DNA of 64,000 nucleotides from an uncultured Campylobacter sp. (GCF_944323605.1 NZ_CALUTC010000001.1:62001-126000), one strand, 5' to 3'. Shown: positions 1 to 9,571, counted from the stretch's first letter. Numbers and translations: made by a program. The notes: generated by a model not told the origin, from the letters alone.

Positions 1-1341
1 CTTAGCTTAAGTAGTAATATCAACAAGAGTGATTTAAAAATTTCAGAATTAAAAGATAAAAATAGTTATAGAAAAATTATAGATTTTGAAGCTACTCTTG
101 AGGGCATTAGGACAAATTATGATTTTGACGAAGCTAAGATAAGCATAGCACAGTTTAATCCAAAAACAACAAGACTAGTTTTAAGTGCAGATAAAGAACT
201 AGAAAGTGATTTAAGTTTCGATAAAAAAACTCTTAGATTTACATTTAAAAGTAGCGATAATAAAGCAAGCAAAGAAAAGAAAGTTTCTAGCAGCAAAACA
301 AATTCTAAAATTTATATAACAGATGTTTCGCGTTATGATAGCGGCATTACAATGAAATTAAGCGATGATATAAATGAAGATGATTTAAAAGAATTTTCTA
401 TGAAAAATAAAAATTCTTACAGAACAGTTATAAATTTTAAAGCCATACTAGATACTGGAAGAAAAAAATTTGACTTAGACAAGAATACGCAAATTGTGAT
501 ACTTCAGTATAATCCAAGCATAGCAAGAGTTGTTATAAATTCAAACAAAAAAATAAATACAAACAAAATAGCAAAGGATAAAGAGCTTTTTATAGGGCTT
601 GATGGTGTTAAAACAGATGATGATTTTGAGCCTGTAACTACCAAAAAGGTCCAATCCAACAAAGGTAAAATAGTAGTCATAGACGCTGGACATGGTGGAA
701 AAGATGGAGGGGCTATAAATGGTAAGCTACTTGAAAAAAATATAGTCTTATCCCTTGCATTAAAAATAGGAGATGAGTTAAAGAAAAAAGGCTACAAGGT
801 CTATTACACAAGAGCAAATGACAGATTTATAAATTTAAGAGATAGGACTAAAATAGCAAATGATAAAAAAGCTAATATGTTTATATCCATACACGCAAAC
901 GCATCTCCAAATAAAAAAGCTGCAGCTTCTATGCACGGCTTTGAAACTTTTTTTCTAAGCCCAGCAAGAAGTGAAAGAAGCAAGGAAATAGCAGAAAAGG
1001 AAAACCAATCAGATTTAGAAGAGGCGAATTATTTTTCAAAGCAAAATTTTTTACATTCTTTAAGTAGAGAAAAAATAATAGCTTCAAATCGTCTAGCTAT
1101 AGATATACAAAGACATACCTTAAGTGTTTTAAACAAGAAATACAAAGTAAATGATGGCGGTGTTAGAGAAGCTCCTTTTTGGGTCTTAGTTGGTGCTCAA
1201 GATATGCCAGCCGTTTTAGTAGAAGTAGGTTATATAACTCATCCTGTTGAGAGTAAAAGACTTGCTAATAAATCTTATCAAGACTTATTAGCAGAGGGCA
1301 TAGCAAATGGCATACAGAGCTATTTTTATAACAATAGATGA
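1..1341 (+). CDS. amiA: N-acetylmuramoyl-L-alanine amidase, 5' end outside window
   Basis: Periplasmic zinc amidase that cleaves the stem peptide from N-acetylmuramic acid during cell separation. The frame is open from base 1, so the start lies upstream. The in-window part has two similar AMIN-like segments (about bases 1-260 and 330-610), each with an 'NSYR..I.F.A' core, which in this family target the enzyme to septal peptidoglycan. An Amidase_3 domain follows from about base 660. It shows DAGHGG (first zinc His), a Glu in LLEKN, SIHANA (second zinc His) and the catalytic Glu in VEVGYITH near the end. The stop overlaps the mnmC start (ATGA). Function is confident; gene symbol by family. Confidence 0.9.
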   Translation, partial: LSLSSNINKSDLKISELKDKNSYRKIIDFEATLEGIRTNYDFDEAKISIAQFNPKTTRLVLSADKELESDLSFDKKTLRFTFKSSDNKASKEKKVSSSKTNSKIYITDVSRYDSGITMKLSDDINEDDLKEFSMKNKNSYRTVINFKAILDTGRKKFDLDKNTQIVILQYNPSIARVVINSNKKINTNKIAKDKELFIGLDGVKTDDDFEPVTTKKVQSNKGKIVVIDAGHGGKDGGAINGKLLEKNIVLSLALKIGDELKKKGYKVYYTRANDRFINLRDRTKIANDKKANMFISIHANASPNKKAAASMHGFETFFLSPARSERSKEIAEKENQSDLEEANYFSKQNFLHSLSREKIIASNRLAIDIQRHTLSVLNKKYKVNDGGVREAPFWVLVGAQDMPAVLVEVGYITHPVESKRLANKSYQDLLAEGIANGIQSYFYNNR

Positions 1342-3167
1342 AAAAAGCTGATATAGAATTTAGACAAAACTGTATTTATTCTAAAATTTTTGATGATATT
1401 TATTTTGATAGTGAAGACGGAATCAAAGAGAGTAAATTTGTTTATACAAGAGCTTTTGAATTTAATGATAATCAAGATTTTATCATAGCAGAATTAGGCT
1501 TTGGCATAGGCTTAAATTTCTTTCTTTGTCTTGAAAGATTTTATGAAGAAAAAATACCAAAGAGATTGTTTTATGTTAGCTTAGAAGGTTTTTATATAGA
1601 AAAAAATGAGCTAAGAGACATTTACAAAAAATTAGGTTTTTATGATAGATTTAAAGAGTATTTAGAGCATTTTTTAGCCTTCTATCCCAAAGCTAAAGAC
1701 GGAATTTACCGTTTTTATTTTAGAGACTGTTTTTTAGATTTGGTTTTTTCAGATGCGACAAAGATGATAAAAGAGCTTGATTTTAAAGCGGATGTATGGT
1801 TTTTAGACGGCTTTAATCCAAAAAACAATAAAGAGCTTTTCGATGATTTTATGATAAAAGAAATTGCAAGACTAAGCAAAAAAGGTGCTAGTTTGCATAC
1901 TTTTTCAGCCTCAACTTCTTTGCAAAAAAGCTTAAAAAAATTTGGCTTTCACATAGAAAAGAAAAAGGGCTTTAAAAAAAGAGAGATGATAATAGCCAAA
2001 TTTGATAACTTTGATTTTGATGATACAAAGGCTTATTTCACAAGGCTATATCAAAATAAAGCACAAAAAATAGCTATCATAGGTTCTGGAATCGCTGGTC
2101 TTAGTCTTGCTTATGAGCTGTCGCTTAGAAATTTTGATGTAGAAATTTTTGATAAGAAAGATAAAATTTCAGATGGTGCTAGTGGGAATGAAAGCGGTAT
2201 TTTAAGCTCTTTAATACTCAAAAAAGGTGTTTTATTAGGAGAATTTAGTGAGTTTTCTTTTTATGAAGCTTCCAGATTTTATAGGCAAATTTTAGCACTT
2301 AAGCCAGATGGAGTTCTTGAAATTGCACACAATGATCTTATGAAAGATAGGTTTTTTAACCAAAAGGATAATATATTATTTAAGATAAATGAAAATAAAG
2401 CCTTCCTAGAAGATGGCTTAAGCTTAAAACCTAGACAAATATGTAAGGCTTTATTTGAAAAAAGTGGTGCAAAACTTCATCTTAAACACGAATTTATAGC
2501 TTTTTCTTATGAAAATACTTTTACTTTAAAATTTAAAAATCAGAGTGAAAGAAAAGGCTTTGATATATTAATTTATGCTTTAGGAAGCGATAGTAAGGAT
2601 TTTATAAATTATGAATTTATGAAGCTTAGCAAAGTAAGAGGGCAACTTTCCTTAGCGAAACCTTTTTTAGATAATCGCTTTGCACTTTCAAGCAAGGGCT
2701 ATGTTTGTGTTAAGGAAAAGGATTTTCAGGTCTTTGGAGCTAGTTATGATAGAACAAATTCTAGCAAAGAACCTAGTATGCAAGATGATAAAAATAATTT
2801 AGAAAATATAAAAGAATTTCTTACAGATGATATAGTGCCAGAAATCATTGGCTCTAGAGTTTCTTTTCGTTCTTATTCAAGTGATAGATTTATGATAGCT
2901 GGTGCTTTTTATGATGAAAATTTTTATAAGGAAAATTATAAAAAACTTTTTTGGACTAAAAATAAGGCTCAAAAAAAAGCTAAAAATTTACCAAATCTTT
3001 ATCTTAGCATAGCTCACGGATCAAGAGCCTTTGCAAGTGCAATAATAGCAGCTAGATATATATGTGCTCTTATAAATAATGAGCCTTTGGGTATTGAAAA
3101 AAAATTTGTAGAGCAAATTCACCCTGCTAGATTTTTGATTAGAAAGCTTAGAAAAGGCTTGTTGTGA
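1338..3167 (+). CDS. mnmC: Bifunctional tRNA mnm5(s2)U biosynthesis protein MnmC
   Basis: Cytoplasmic enzyme for the last two steps of mnm5(s2)U at the tRNA wobble position. The C-terminal FAD domain demodifies cmnm5 to nm5 and the N-terminal SAM-dependent methyltransferase makes mnm5. The N-terminal part (about 1-225) carries [13 protein letters not shown], typical of the MnmC2 domain. The FAD part begins near residue 243 with the dinucleotide fold [17 protein letters not shown] and ends with a GSRAFASA segment. At 609 residues it is a full fusion. The ATG overlaps the amiA stop and the next gene overlaps its own stop, so the three are probably co-transcribed. MnmG, which makes the cmnm5 substrate, is encoded at 18510-20378. 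Confidence 0.92.
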   Translation: MKKADIEFRQNCIYSKIFDDIYFDSEDGIKESKFVYTRAFEFNDNQDFIIAELGFGIGLNFFLCLERFYEEKIPKRLFYVSLEGFYIEKNELRDIYKKLGFYDRFKEYLEHFLAFYPKAKDGIYRFYFRDCFLDLVFSDATKMIKELDFKADVWFLDGFNPKNNKELFDDFMIKEIARLSKKGASLHTFSASTSLQKSLKKFGFHIEKKKGFKKREMIIAKFDNFDFDDTKAYFTRLYQNKAQKIAIIGSGIAGLSLAYELSLRNFDVEIFDKKDKISDGASGNESGILSSLILKKGVLLGEFSEFSFYEASRFYRQILALKPDGVLEIAHNDLMKDRFFNQKDNILFKINENKAFLEDGLSLKPRQICKALFEKSGAKLHLKHEFIAFSYENTFTLKFKNQSERKGFDILIYALGSDSKDFINYEFMKLSKVRGQLSLAKPFLDNRFALSSKGYVCVKEKDFQVFGASYDRTNSSKEPSMQDDKNNLENIKEFLTDDIVPEIIGSRVSFRSYSSDRFMIAGAFYDENFYKENYKKLFWTKNKAQKKAKNLPNLYLSIAHGSRAFASAIIAARYICALINNEPLGIEKKFVEQIHPARFLIRKLRKGLL

Positions 3168-3976
3168 AAAAAGAATTTTTTTTTGAATTAGAGAAAATTT
3201 TATATCCTAGCAACATCAATGATAAATTTACTGATTTTTATGATTTTTATGAGAATTTTAAACTTGATTTATTTGTTTTTAATCACGAAAATGAAAGTGT
3301 ATTAAAAGACAACTCTCATCCAAGTATAAAATTTAAAGAGGCTGTTAAAATAAGAAGGGTAAAAGAGCCAAATTCCAACGAAAGCCTTGCCAAATTTTTG
3401 CATTCTATAGCCCACATAGAATTTTCAGCAATCAACTTAGCACTTGATTCTGCTTACCGTTTCAAGGATATGCCAAGAAGTTTTTATGCTGATTTTTTAG
3501 AGGTTGCTGATGAAGAAATAAGCCATTTTTTGCTATTGCAAAAGGCTTTGTTTGAGCTTGGTTTTAAATACGGTGATTTTATAGCTCACAACTCCTTAAA
3601 TTTAGCCTTAAATGCTACAGCAAATTCTTTAAAATATAGAATGGCGGTAGTGCATAGAGGGCTTGAAGCTAAAGGTCTTGATGCTAATATTTTTGTTTTA
3701 AATAAGCTTAAGAATACAAAAACTAAATTAAATTCTTATTTGCAAGATACGCTTAATATAATTTTAGATGATGAAATAAAACATGTTAGCAAAGGTGATA
3801 TTTGGTGGAAATTTAGCAAGAAAGATGATGATAATTTCATAGATGTGTGTAAGAAATTTAAAGATTTTATTTTAGCCGGTAGAACGCTAAATGAAGATGC
3901 TAGATTAAAGTCTGGTTTTAGCAAAGAAGAGCTAGAAGAATTGAAAAAAATTTATGACAAAAATAGTTGTAAATAG
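3164..3976 (+). CDS. DUF455 family ferritin-like protein
   Basis: A 270-residue protein of the DUF455 family, predicted to have a ferritin-like four-helix bundle. Carboxylate and His residues spaced for a di-metal site are visible in [22 protein letters not shown] and [11 protein letters not shown]. The family's reaction is not established; an oxidase or hydroxylase role is only inferred from the fold. The GTG start at 3164 overlaps the mnmC TGA in a GTGA arrangement, so translation is probably coupled to mnmC. No signal peptide or membrane segment is seen. Family assignment is fairly sure; biochemical role is unknown. Confidence 0.8.
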   Translation: MKKEFFFELEKILYPSNINDKFTDFYDFYENFKLDLFVFNHENESVLKDNSHPSIKFKEAVKIRRVKEPNSNESLAKFLHSIAHIEFSAINLALDSAYRFKDMPRSFYADFLEVADEEISHFLLLQKALFELGFKYGDFIAHNSLNLALNATANSLKYRMAVVHRGLEAKGLDANIFVLNKLKNTKTKLNSYLQDTLNIILDDEIKHVSKGDIWWKFSKKDDDNFIDVCKKFKDFILAGRTLNEDARLKSGFSKEELEELKKIYDKNSCK

Positions 3977-4020
3977 CTAAAAAAATAACATTTTATATAA
4001 ACATTTTTTTTGCTTTATGT

Positions 4021-4026
4021 TATAAT
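4021..4026 (+). promoter_or_regulatory. Candidate sigma70 -10 box for the hemerythrin/znu cluster
   Basis: Perfect TATAAT after a T-rich stretch (AACATTTTTTTTGCTTT), the usual Campylobacter pattern in which an AT-rich upstream region replaces a -35 box. It lies 49 bases before the hemerythrin ATG. Assigned by pattern only. Confidence 0.6.
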
Positions 4027-4074
4027 AAAAACAATAATCACTAAATTACACGAGATGTGGGAAAGGTGTATTTC

Positions 4075-4674
4075 ATGCTACCTAAGTGGGAAAATCAGTT
4101 TTCTGTTTATAATGCTAGGATAGATGAACAACATAAAAAACTATTTGAGTTAGCGGCACATGTTGAGCAAATCTCTGATAGAGCTGTAAGCAAGGGCGAA
4201 ATAAAAGATTTATTAGCTGATTTTTTTTCCTACATGAAAGATCATTTTTATGATGAGGAAAAGTATATGGAGGTCATTGGATATCCAGATTTAGCTTCAC
4301 ACAGGGCTATACATAAAGGTATAGTTCAAACTATGATAGAGCTTATACAAAATATCAAAACCACAAATGATTTAAAAGAAAAGCTTTATGTGGTTGCAAA
4401 ACAGTGGCTTTTAGAGCACATTTTGTATGAAGATATGAAGGTTGCAACTTATAGACGTTCTTTACTTGCAACTGATGATGGACAAGATGTGGAATTTAAA
4501 TTAGATGATGAAGAGCAAGAAAATCAAGAAGCAAAAACGTATCTTTACAAATGCGAGTGTAAAGGTAAGGTGCATGATGTGCCTTTAAATATACACAAGA
4601 AAATTCAAAGTGGAAAGAAAAATTTCAACTGCAAGGTTTGTAAAAAGCCTATAAAATTTCACGAAATAGTTTAA
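4075..4674 (+). CDS. Bacteriohemerythrin with C-terminal Cys-pair extension
   Basis: Oxygen-binding di-iron protein of the bacteriohemerythrin family, cytoplasmic. The domain occupies about residues 1-130. It shows the family motifs: His in DEQHKKLF, the HFYDEEKYM helix, SHRAIHKG and a late HILYEDMK ligand segment. About 50 residues follow that are not hemerythrin. They contain a Cys-x-Cys near 160 and a CKVCKKP pair close to the end, which looks like a small zinc ribbon. The ATG at 4075 is chosen over a GTG at 4057 because GAAAGG sits 8 bases before it and MLPKW matches a normal hemerythrin start. Related Campylobacter proteins are linked to protecting oxygen-labile Fe-S enzymes; that role is inferred here. 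Confidence 0.85.
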   Translation: MLPKWENQFSVYNARIDEQHKKLFELAAHVEQISDRAVSKGEIKDLLADFFSYMKDHFYDEEKYMEVIGYPDLASHRAIHKGIVQTMIELIQNIKTTNDLKEKLYVVAKQWLLEHILYEDMKVATYRRSLLATDDGQDVEFKLDDEEQENQEAKTYLYKCECKGKVHDVPLNIHKKIQSGKKNFNCKVCKKPIKFHEIV

Positions 4675-4685
4675 AGGATATAAAA

Positions 4686-4949
4686 ATGAAAGCAAAAAAG
4701 AAAAATAACAATAATGTAAGATGTTCTTTCAGCGTTGATGCATCTTTAGCTAAAAAATTAGAAAAAATGAGTAAAAATTTAGGCAAAAGCAAATCAGAAA
4801 TTCTAAGAGAAGCACTTAGTTCCTACATAAACTATAATGAAACAGATGATTTTTCATTCGCTTTAGATGCTCTAAATGAGCTTAAAAGCGGCGATCACGG
4901 TAAGGCTGTCAAAAAGCTTGACGATGTTATTGAAAAGCTTAAAAGGTAG
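4686..4949 (+). CDS. Ribbon-helix-helix (CopG-type) transcriptional regulator
   Basis: An 87-residue protein whose central part (about 9-50) fits a ribbon-helix-helix DNA-binding fold: a short beta strand (RCSFSVDASL), a helix (AKKLEKMSKNLG), then KSKSEILREALSSYI. The C-terminal 35 residues form a charged helix that could be a dimerisation or effector region. It starts 11 bases after the hemerythrin stop with an AAAGGAT ribosome site and ends 3 bases before znuA. It could regulate its own operon including zinc uptake, or be the antitoxin-like half of an incomplete module; no toxin gene is adjacent. Target DNA is unknown. Confidence 0.75.
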   Translation: MKAKKKNNNNVRCSFSVDASLAKKLEKMSKNLGKSKSEILREALSSYINYNETDDFSFALDALNELKSGDHGKAVKKLDDVIEKLKR

Positions 4950-4952
4950 GGT

Positions 4953-5786
4953 TTGTTTAGGTTTTTATTTTCTTTATTTTTACTTACTTATTTTGCGTAT
5001 GCTAAGGGTGTTGTAACTGTTAGCATACCTCCACAAGCTTTTTTTATTGAAAAGATAGCCAAAGATACTGTAGATATAAATGTCTTAATACCTCCTAACA
5101 GCGACGAGCATAGTTTTGAGCTAAAACCAAGTGTTATAAAAGAACTTGAAAAGAGTGATATTTATTTTGCTATCGGTTTTTCTTTTGAAGAATCTCTTTT
5201 GAAAAGATTTAAAAATACTCTAAAGCATTTAGATATAGTAAAAACTCAGGAAAATATAAATCTTTTAGAGCAGAGTCATAATGCACATAAACATAGTGCA
5301 TTAGATACACATATATGGCTTGATCCTATTTTAGTAAAAATACAAGCTCAAAATATCACAAACGCTCTTATTAAGCATTATCCACAGCATAAAAACTTTT
5401 ATGAAAACAATTTAAAAATTTTCCACGATGAGCTTGATAGCATTGATTCTGATATAAAAAAGAAATTTCAGGGTATAAAAAACAATAAATTTATAGTTTA
5501 TCACCCATCTTGGTCTTATTTTGCTAAGAGATACGATCTTGTGCAAATTCCAGTGCAAATTAACAATAAAGAGCCAAAAGCTAGAGATTTGCAAAGACTT
5601 ATCGATATAGCAAAAGGAGAAAATATAAAGGTTGTCTTTATACAAAAAGGTTTTAGCAAAGAAGCCGCTCAAACTATAGCAAAAGAGTGCAATGCAAGAC
5701 TAGAAGAGATAGATCATTTATCAAGAGATTGGAAAAATGAGCTTTTAAAGAGTGCAGATATACTAGCATATTCTCTTAAAGAATAA
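4953..5786 (+). CDS. znuA: Zinc ABC transporter substrate-binding protein
   Basis: Periplasmic zinc-binding component of the ZnuABC importer. A cleavable signal peptide (about 1-17, FLFSLFLLTYFAYA) precedes a cluster A-I binding protein. A His-containing loop (SHNAHKHSALDTH, near 110-122) and later His residues (HPSW, then the Asp/His-rich C terminus) supply metal ligands typical of the family. The start is TTG, three bases after the preceding stop, with AAGG upstream; no better start gives an intact signal peptide. It is followed by ATPase and permease genes in the usual order. Zinc is preferred over manganese because of the His-rich loop, but this is inference. Confidence 0.87.
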   Translation: MFRFLFSLFLLTYFAYAKGVVTVSIPPQAFFIEKIAKDTVDINVLIPPNSDEHSFELKPSVIKELEKSDIYFAIGFSFEESLLKRFKNTLKHLDIVKTQENINLLEQSHNAHKHSALDTHIWLDPILVKIQAQNITNALIKHYPQHKNFYENNLKIFHDELDSIDSDIKKKFQGIKNNKFIVYHPSWSYFAKRYDLVQIPVQINNKEPKARDLQRLIDIAKGENIKVVFIQKGFSKEAAQTIAKECNARLEEIDHLSRDWKNELLKSADILAYSLKE

Positions 5787-5789
5787 ATT

Positions 5790-6530
5790 ATGAAATTTTT
5801 TGAAATAAAAAATTTAAATCACTATTACTCAAAAAATTTGGTTTTAAAAGATATAAATTTAAGTTATTCTAGTGAAGATTTTTTAGCTATTATAGGACCA
5901 AATGGAGGCGGAAAAAGCACCTTAGCAAAAATCATTTTACGTCTTATAAAAAATAAGAATATTTATTATGAAAATTTACATACAAAACAGATAGGCTATG
6001 TGCCTCAAGATTTTTTAACGAATGATAATTTTTATATAAAAACTATAGATTTGGTTTTAATGGGCTTGCTTGATAATAGTTTTTTTGGTTATTATAGTAA
6101 AAAAGACAAACAAAAAGCCTTGCTTATTATGGATGAGCTTGGTATAAGACATTTAGAAAATAAGTGCTTAAATGAATTAAGCGGAGGGCAGAGGCAAAGA
6201 GCATATATAGCAAGAGCCTTGGTAACTGATTGTAAGCTTTTGATTTTAGATGAACCAAGTGCAAATTTGGATGCAAAAGCTGCTATATCTGTATTTAATA
6301 TCTTAGAAAATTTGCATAAGCAAGGCATAGGCATTATAAGTATTTGCCACGATATAAATATAGTCTTAGCCTATGCAAACAAAATAGCTTACTTAAATAA
6401 AGAACTCGTTTTGCACGAAAACAATAAAGAAAAATCCAAGCTTTTAAAGCACTTAGAACAAAATCATAAGCATTTTTGTGATGTTGAACTTAGTTTTGAT
6501 GTATGCACTAGTTGTGATGAAAAGGTTTAA
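5790..6530 (+). CDS. znuC: Zinc ABC transporter ATP-binding protein
   Basis: Cytoplasmic ATPase driving zinc import with ZnuB. Walker A is GPNGGGKST (about 35-43), the signature is LSGGQRQR near 134, Walker B is LLILDEPSANLD and the switch His is in ICHDIN. At 246 residues it is a standard length for the family. The C terminus ends with a short Cys/His-bearing tail (HFCDVELSFDVCTSCDEKV) that might sense metal, though this is speculation. Its stop directly abuts the znuB ATG. Confidence 0.88.
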   Translation: MKFFEIKNLNHYYSKNLVLKDINLSYSSEDFLAIIGPNGGGKSTLAKIILRLIKNKNIYYENLHTKQIGYVPQDFLTNDNFYIKTIDLVLMGLLDNSFFGYYSKKDKQKALLIMDELGIRHLENKCLNELSGGQRQRAYIARALVTDCKLLILDEPSANLDAKAAISVFNILENLHKQGIGIISICHDINIVLAYANKIAYLNKELVLHENNKEKSKLLKHLEQNHKHFCDVELSFDVCTSCDEKV

Positions 6531-7343
6531 ATGAGCGAGATTTTTGAATATGATTTTTTTATAAATGCTATATTAGCAGGCATATTAGTAAGCTTGTGTT
6601 GTGCTTTGATAGGCTCATTAGCTATGATAAATAAGCTTTTGCCAATGGCTGGTGGTATCACTCACGGTGCATTTGGCGGCATTGGCATAGCATTTTATTT
6701 TTCTTTGAATGTTTTTTTATGCACTTCTTTATTTACTATATTTTTGGCTTTTGTATTATCTTTTTTAAGTCAAAAATTTCCAAACAGAAACGATAATTTT
6801 ACCGCAGTTATTTGGACTTTTGGTATGGCTTTAGGGCTTGTTTTAATAGACCTTAGTCCGAGTTATCAAAATGATTTGTTTGTTTATTTATTTGGTTCTA
6901 TTTTGACAGTTTCAAATGATTCTTTGATAAGATTATTGTTTGCGAATTTATTTTTCTTATTTATCATTTTTGCTTTTTACAGACAATTTATAGCCATAAG
7001 TTTTGACAAAGAATTTGCTTCGTTAAGGGGCATAAATACAAGCTTTTTTTACTATCTTTTGATTTGTATGATGGCTCTTTGTATAGTTCTTTGTATGCAG
7101 ACTGTGGGTCTTATACTGATTTTAGCACTTCTTAGCATACCTTGTTTTATAGCAGAGAAATTCACAAAAAGCTTAGCTTCTATGATGTTTTTTTCTTTTA
7201 TACTATCTATGTTTTTTTGTATTTTTGGTATATTTTTGAGTTATTTTTTAAATCTTAGCGGTAGTGCTAGTATAGTCGCTTTAGCCTGTTTGGCTTTTGT
7301 TATCAGTATTTTTATAAAACCTTTTGCTAAGCAAGGAGCCTAA
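6531..7343 (+). CDS. znuB: Zinc ABC transporter permease
   Basis: Inner-membrane permease of the ABC-3 family (270 residues). Several hydrophobic helices are evident from residue 10 onward, and the conserved ITHGAFGGIGIA segment lies near 43-54. The ATG follows the znuC stop with no gap. The last 63 bases overlap the 3' end of the convergent transporter gene on the other strand, so the two C termini are encoded by the same DNA. Confidence 0.87.
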   Translation: MSEIFEYDFFINAILAGILVSLCCALIGSLAMINKLLPMAGGITHGAFGGIGIAFYFSLNVFLCTSLFTIFLAFVLSFLSQKFPNRNDNFTAVIWTFGMALGLVLIDLSPSYQNDLFVYLFGSILTVSNDSLIRLLFANLFFLFIIFAFYRQFIAISFDKEFASLRGINTSFFYYLLICMMALCIVLCMQTVGLILILALLSIPCFIAEKFTKSLASMMFFSFILSMFFCIFGIFLSYFLNLSGSASIVALACLAFVISIFIKPFAKQGA

Positions 7344-8606
7344 AATTCCTATAAAACAAATAAATATCGTGTAAAAAGATAAGGACAAAGATAAAATTTC
7401 CCCTTTGTTTTGCATAGATAATATATGCAAGAATACTGCAAGTTGAGGGGTAAAATACCCTGAAATAGCGTATGCTATATTGTATGAAAAGGAAATTCCG
7501 CTAAAACGAAATTTTGCTTCAAAAACATCACTCATAAATATAGGGCAACAAGTCATTATGCCAGAAAAAAAACAAGACAAAGCATAGTATAAAAGCAATA
7601 AATTTATATTTGTATGTAAGGAGTAAAATTCCTTTACAAAAAGAAAGCTAAATACACCAAAGCCAATGCAAAAGACTATGCATACCTTGTATGGACTGAA
7701 TTTATCACTTAAAAAGCCTATTAAGACTATGCAAGATATTAAGCAGCACAAGCCTAGAATTTGAAAATACGTCTTTTCAAAAGGATTAAATTTTAAAACA
7801 TCAGCTACAAAATTTGGAAGTTGCAAAACAAATAGCAAGATACAAGCCGTTAGAACCCAAGTGCTAAGCATAGATACTGTTATAGCAAAGCTAGAATTTT
7901 TTCTTTTAAACAATTCTTTTAAAGGAAAGCTAAGTAAAGCATTATCGTTTTTCATTTGTAAAAAGACGGGTGTTTCTTCTAAAAATTTCCTAAGATAAAC
8001 GGATATTATCCCAAACACTCCTCCAATCCCAAAAGCTACACGCCAAGCCCAGTTTTTTACCTCTTCTTCGCTAAAAATTGTATATATAAGCAGATATACC
8101 AATGCTCCTAAAAAAATACCCGCTGTAACAGAGGCACACAAAAGCGATATATATAAATTTTTTTGCTTTGTTGGTGCGTGTTCTTGTATAAAAACCCAAG
8201 CTCCGGGTAATTCGCCACCAACTGCTATACCTTGAGCTATCCTAATAACAAGTAGTATTATCGGTGCAAGATAGCCTATATGTTCAAAACCAGGCACAAA
8301 TGCTAGAGCAAATGTTGGTATAACCATAAGCAATATACTAAGCATAAAAACATTTTTACGCCCAAATTTATCTCCAAAATGAGCCATAAAAATACCGCCT
8401 AAAGGTCTTGCTAAGTATCCAGCCGCAAATATCCCATAGGCATGTATAAGCTTCCACGTATCGCTTAAATTTTCAGGAAAGAAATGTATGGAAATAATAT
8501 TTGCAAAAAATACAAATATTATAAAATCATAAAATTCTAAGGTCCCACCAAGCGAGGATAAAGCTAATATTTTTAGTTCTTTTTTATTAAAACCTTTGTG
8601 TTTCAT
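7281..8606 (-). CDS. MHS-family MFS transporter (metabolite:H+ symporter)
   Basis: A 441-residue, twelve-helix major facilitator of the metabolite:proton symporter group (ProP/KgtP/TcuC-like). The N terminus LGGTLEFYDFIIFVFFA and the loop GRKNVFMLSILLM are typical, as is RIAQGIAVGGELPGAWVF. Substrate is not readable from sequence; dicarboxylates, tricarboxylates and betaines are all transported by relatives. It begins 5 bases after the acidic microprotein's stop and has no strong ribosome site of its own, which suggests translational coupling. Its 3' end overlaps znuB convergently. Confidence 0.83.
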   Translation of the reverse strand: MKHKGFNKKELKILALSSLGGTLEFYDFIIFVFFANIISIHFFPENLSDTWKLIHAYGIFAAGYLARPLGGIFMAHFGDKFGRKNVFMLSILLMVIPTFALAFVPGFEHIGYLAPIILLVIRIAQGIAVGGELPGAWVFIQEHAPTKQKNLYISLLCASVTAGIFLGALVYLLIYTIFSEEEVKNWAWRVAFGIGGVFGIISVYLRKFLEETPVFLQMKNDNALLSFPLKELFKRKNSSFAITVSMLSTWVLTACILLFVLQLPNFVADVLKFNPFEKTYFQILGLCCLISCIVLIGFLSDKFSPYKVCIVFCIGFGVFSFLFVKEFYSLHTNINLLLLYYALSCFFSGIMTCCPIFMSDVFEAKFRFSGISFSYNIAYAISGYFTPQLAVFLHILSMQNKGEILSLSLSFYTIFICFIGILGSLLSKRFYKNTDNKSQTG

Positions 8607-8611
8607 ATCGA

Positions 8612-8767
8612 CTACATTTCGTAGCTATTTTCATCATCTTCATCATCGTATGAATAATCATCTTCATCGTAATTGTATTGTTTTTTCTCGTAAGATTCAT
8701 ATTCATCTTCATCATTATATGCGAAATTATCTTCATCATCAAACAAATCTTCATCATCATAAGCCAT
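8612..8767 (-). CDS. Highly acidic 51-residue protein
   Basis: A short gene read on the minus strand from ATG at 8767 to TAG at 8612. The upstream AAAAGGAT is a good ribosome site. The product has 51 residues, of which 25 are Asp or Glu and 9 are Tyr, built from degenerate DDED and YDED units, with only two Lys and no Arg. It resembles the 'highly acidic protein' annotated next to a MHS transporter and moaC in C. jejuni. No function is known. Disorder and cation or basic-protein binding are plausible from composition alone. It precedes the transporter by 5 bases and is probably in the same transcript. Confidence 0.75.
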   Translation of the reverse strand: MAYDDEDLFDDEDNFAYNDEDEYESYEKKQYNYDEDDYSYDDEDDENSYEM

Positions 8768-8826
8768 TATTAAATCCTTTTTGATAAATAATATTGCAAT
8801 TTTAACTTAAATTTTATTTAACTTGA

Positions 8827-8832
8827 TATAAT
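8827..8832 (+). promoter_or_regulatory. Candidate sigma70 -10 box for moaC
   Basis: Perfect TATAAT (preceded by CTTGA) 24 bases before the moaC ATG, downstream of an AT-rich stretch. A GG-containing ribosome site (AAAGG) follows. Assigned by pattern. Confidence 0.6.
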
Positions 8833-8856
8833 TTTTTAAATTTTTAAAGGTTTTTT

Positions 8857-9330
8857 ATGAAGCTTTCTCACTTAGATGAAAATAATTACCCAAAAATGGT
8901 AGATGTGGGTCATAAAGAAGCAAGCAAAAGAATAGCTCGTGCTAGCGGAAAGATAATAGTAGGAAAAGAGGCTTTTGAAGCAGTTAAAAAACAGAAAGTG
9001 AAAAAGGGAGCTGTGCTTGAAACTGCTGTTGTTGCAGCTATTATGGGAGCTAAAAAAACTAGCGAGTTAATACCTATGTGTCATAATATAAACTTGTCTA
9101 AAATAAAAACTTTTATAGAAGAAAATGAAAAAGAGCATTCTTTTAAGCTCATTATAGAACTTGCTTGTGAGGGTAAAACAGGCGTTGAGATGGAGGCTTT
9201 AACTGGCGTTAGCATAGGACTTTTAACAATATATGATATGTTAAAAGCGATAGATAAGAGTATGGAAATTTCAAATATAATTTTAGAATATAAAGAAGGT
9301 GGAAAAAGTGGTAAATTTAAACAAGCTTAA
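8857..9330 (+). CDS. moaC: Cyclic pyranopterin monophosphate synthase MoaC
   Basis: Second step of molybdenum cofactor synthesis: converts 3',8-cyclo-7,8-dihydro-GTP to cyclic pyranopterin monophosphate. At 157 residues it is full length for the family. Conserved features are IPMCHNINL near 74-83, the [15 protein letters not shown] stretch near 109-123 and the YDMLKAIDK motif near 129-137. The next gene's start lies inside its 3' end. Confidence 0.93.
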   Translation: MKLSHLDENNYPKMVDVGHKEASKRIARASGKIIVGKEAFEAVKKQKVKKGAVLETAVVAAIMGAKKTSELIPMCHNINLSKIKTFIEENEKEHSFKLIIELACEGKTGVEMEALTGVSIGLLTIYDMLKAIDKSMEISNIILEYKEGGKSGKFKQA

Positions 9331-9571
9331 ACAAAAACCGATAATAAATTATCCTTCTTTTTGGGAGTATAAAATAATTTTAGAACAAGATGAAAACGCT
9401 AAGGCTATTGTAAAAAAGATTTTATTACAAAGAGAGTTTAAACTAAGCGAATCAAATAATAGCAAAAATGGCAAATACAAAAGCTATTTATTAAAAATTT
9501 TAGTAGATAGCGAGAGCGATAGACTTGCTATATTTGAGCTTTTGAAGAAACATTCAAAATTTGTTTTATGA
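9308..9571 (+). CDS. DUF493 (YbeD-like) family protein
   Basis: A small ferredoxin-like-fold protein of the DUF493 family (87 residues from this start). The family is widespread in Proteobacteria with no settled role. Two GTG starts are possible, at 9299 and 9308; the second is preferred because AAGGTGG lies 6 bases upstream and the product then begins MVNLNK as in relatives. It overlaps the end of moaC by 23 bases, so translation is probably coupled. Confidence 0.75.
   Translation: MVNLNKLKQKPIINYPSFWEYKIILEQDENAKAIVKKILLQREFKLSESNNSKNGKYKSYLLKILVDSESDRLAIFELLKKHSKFVL

Noticed and set aside
8596-8784. 62-residue His-rich frame on the plus strand
   Set aside because: It is the exact antisense of the acidic protein's Asp/Glu codons; His (CAT, CAC) arises from complementing GAT-rich repeats. 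It has no ribosome site and overlaps the transporter start.
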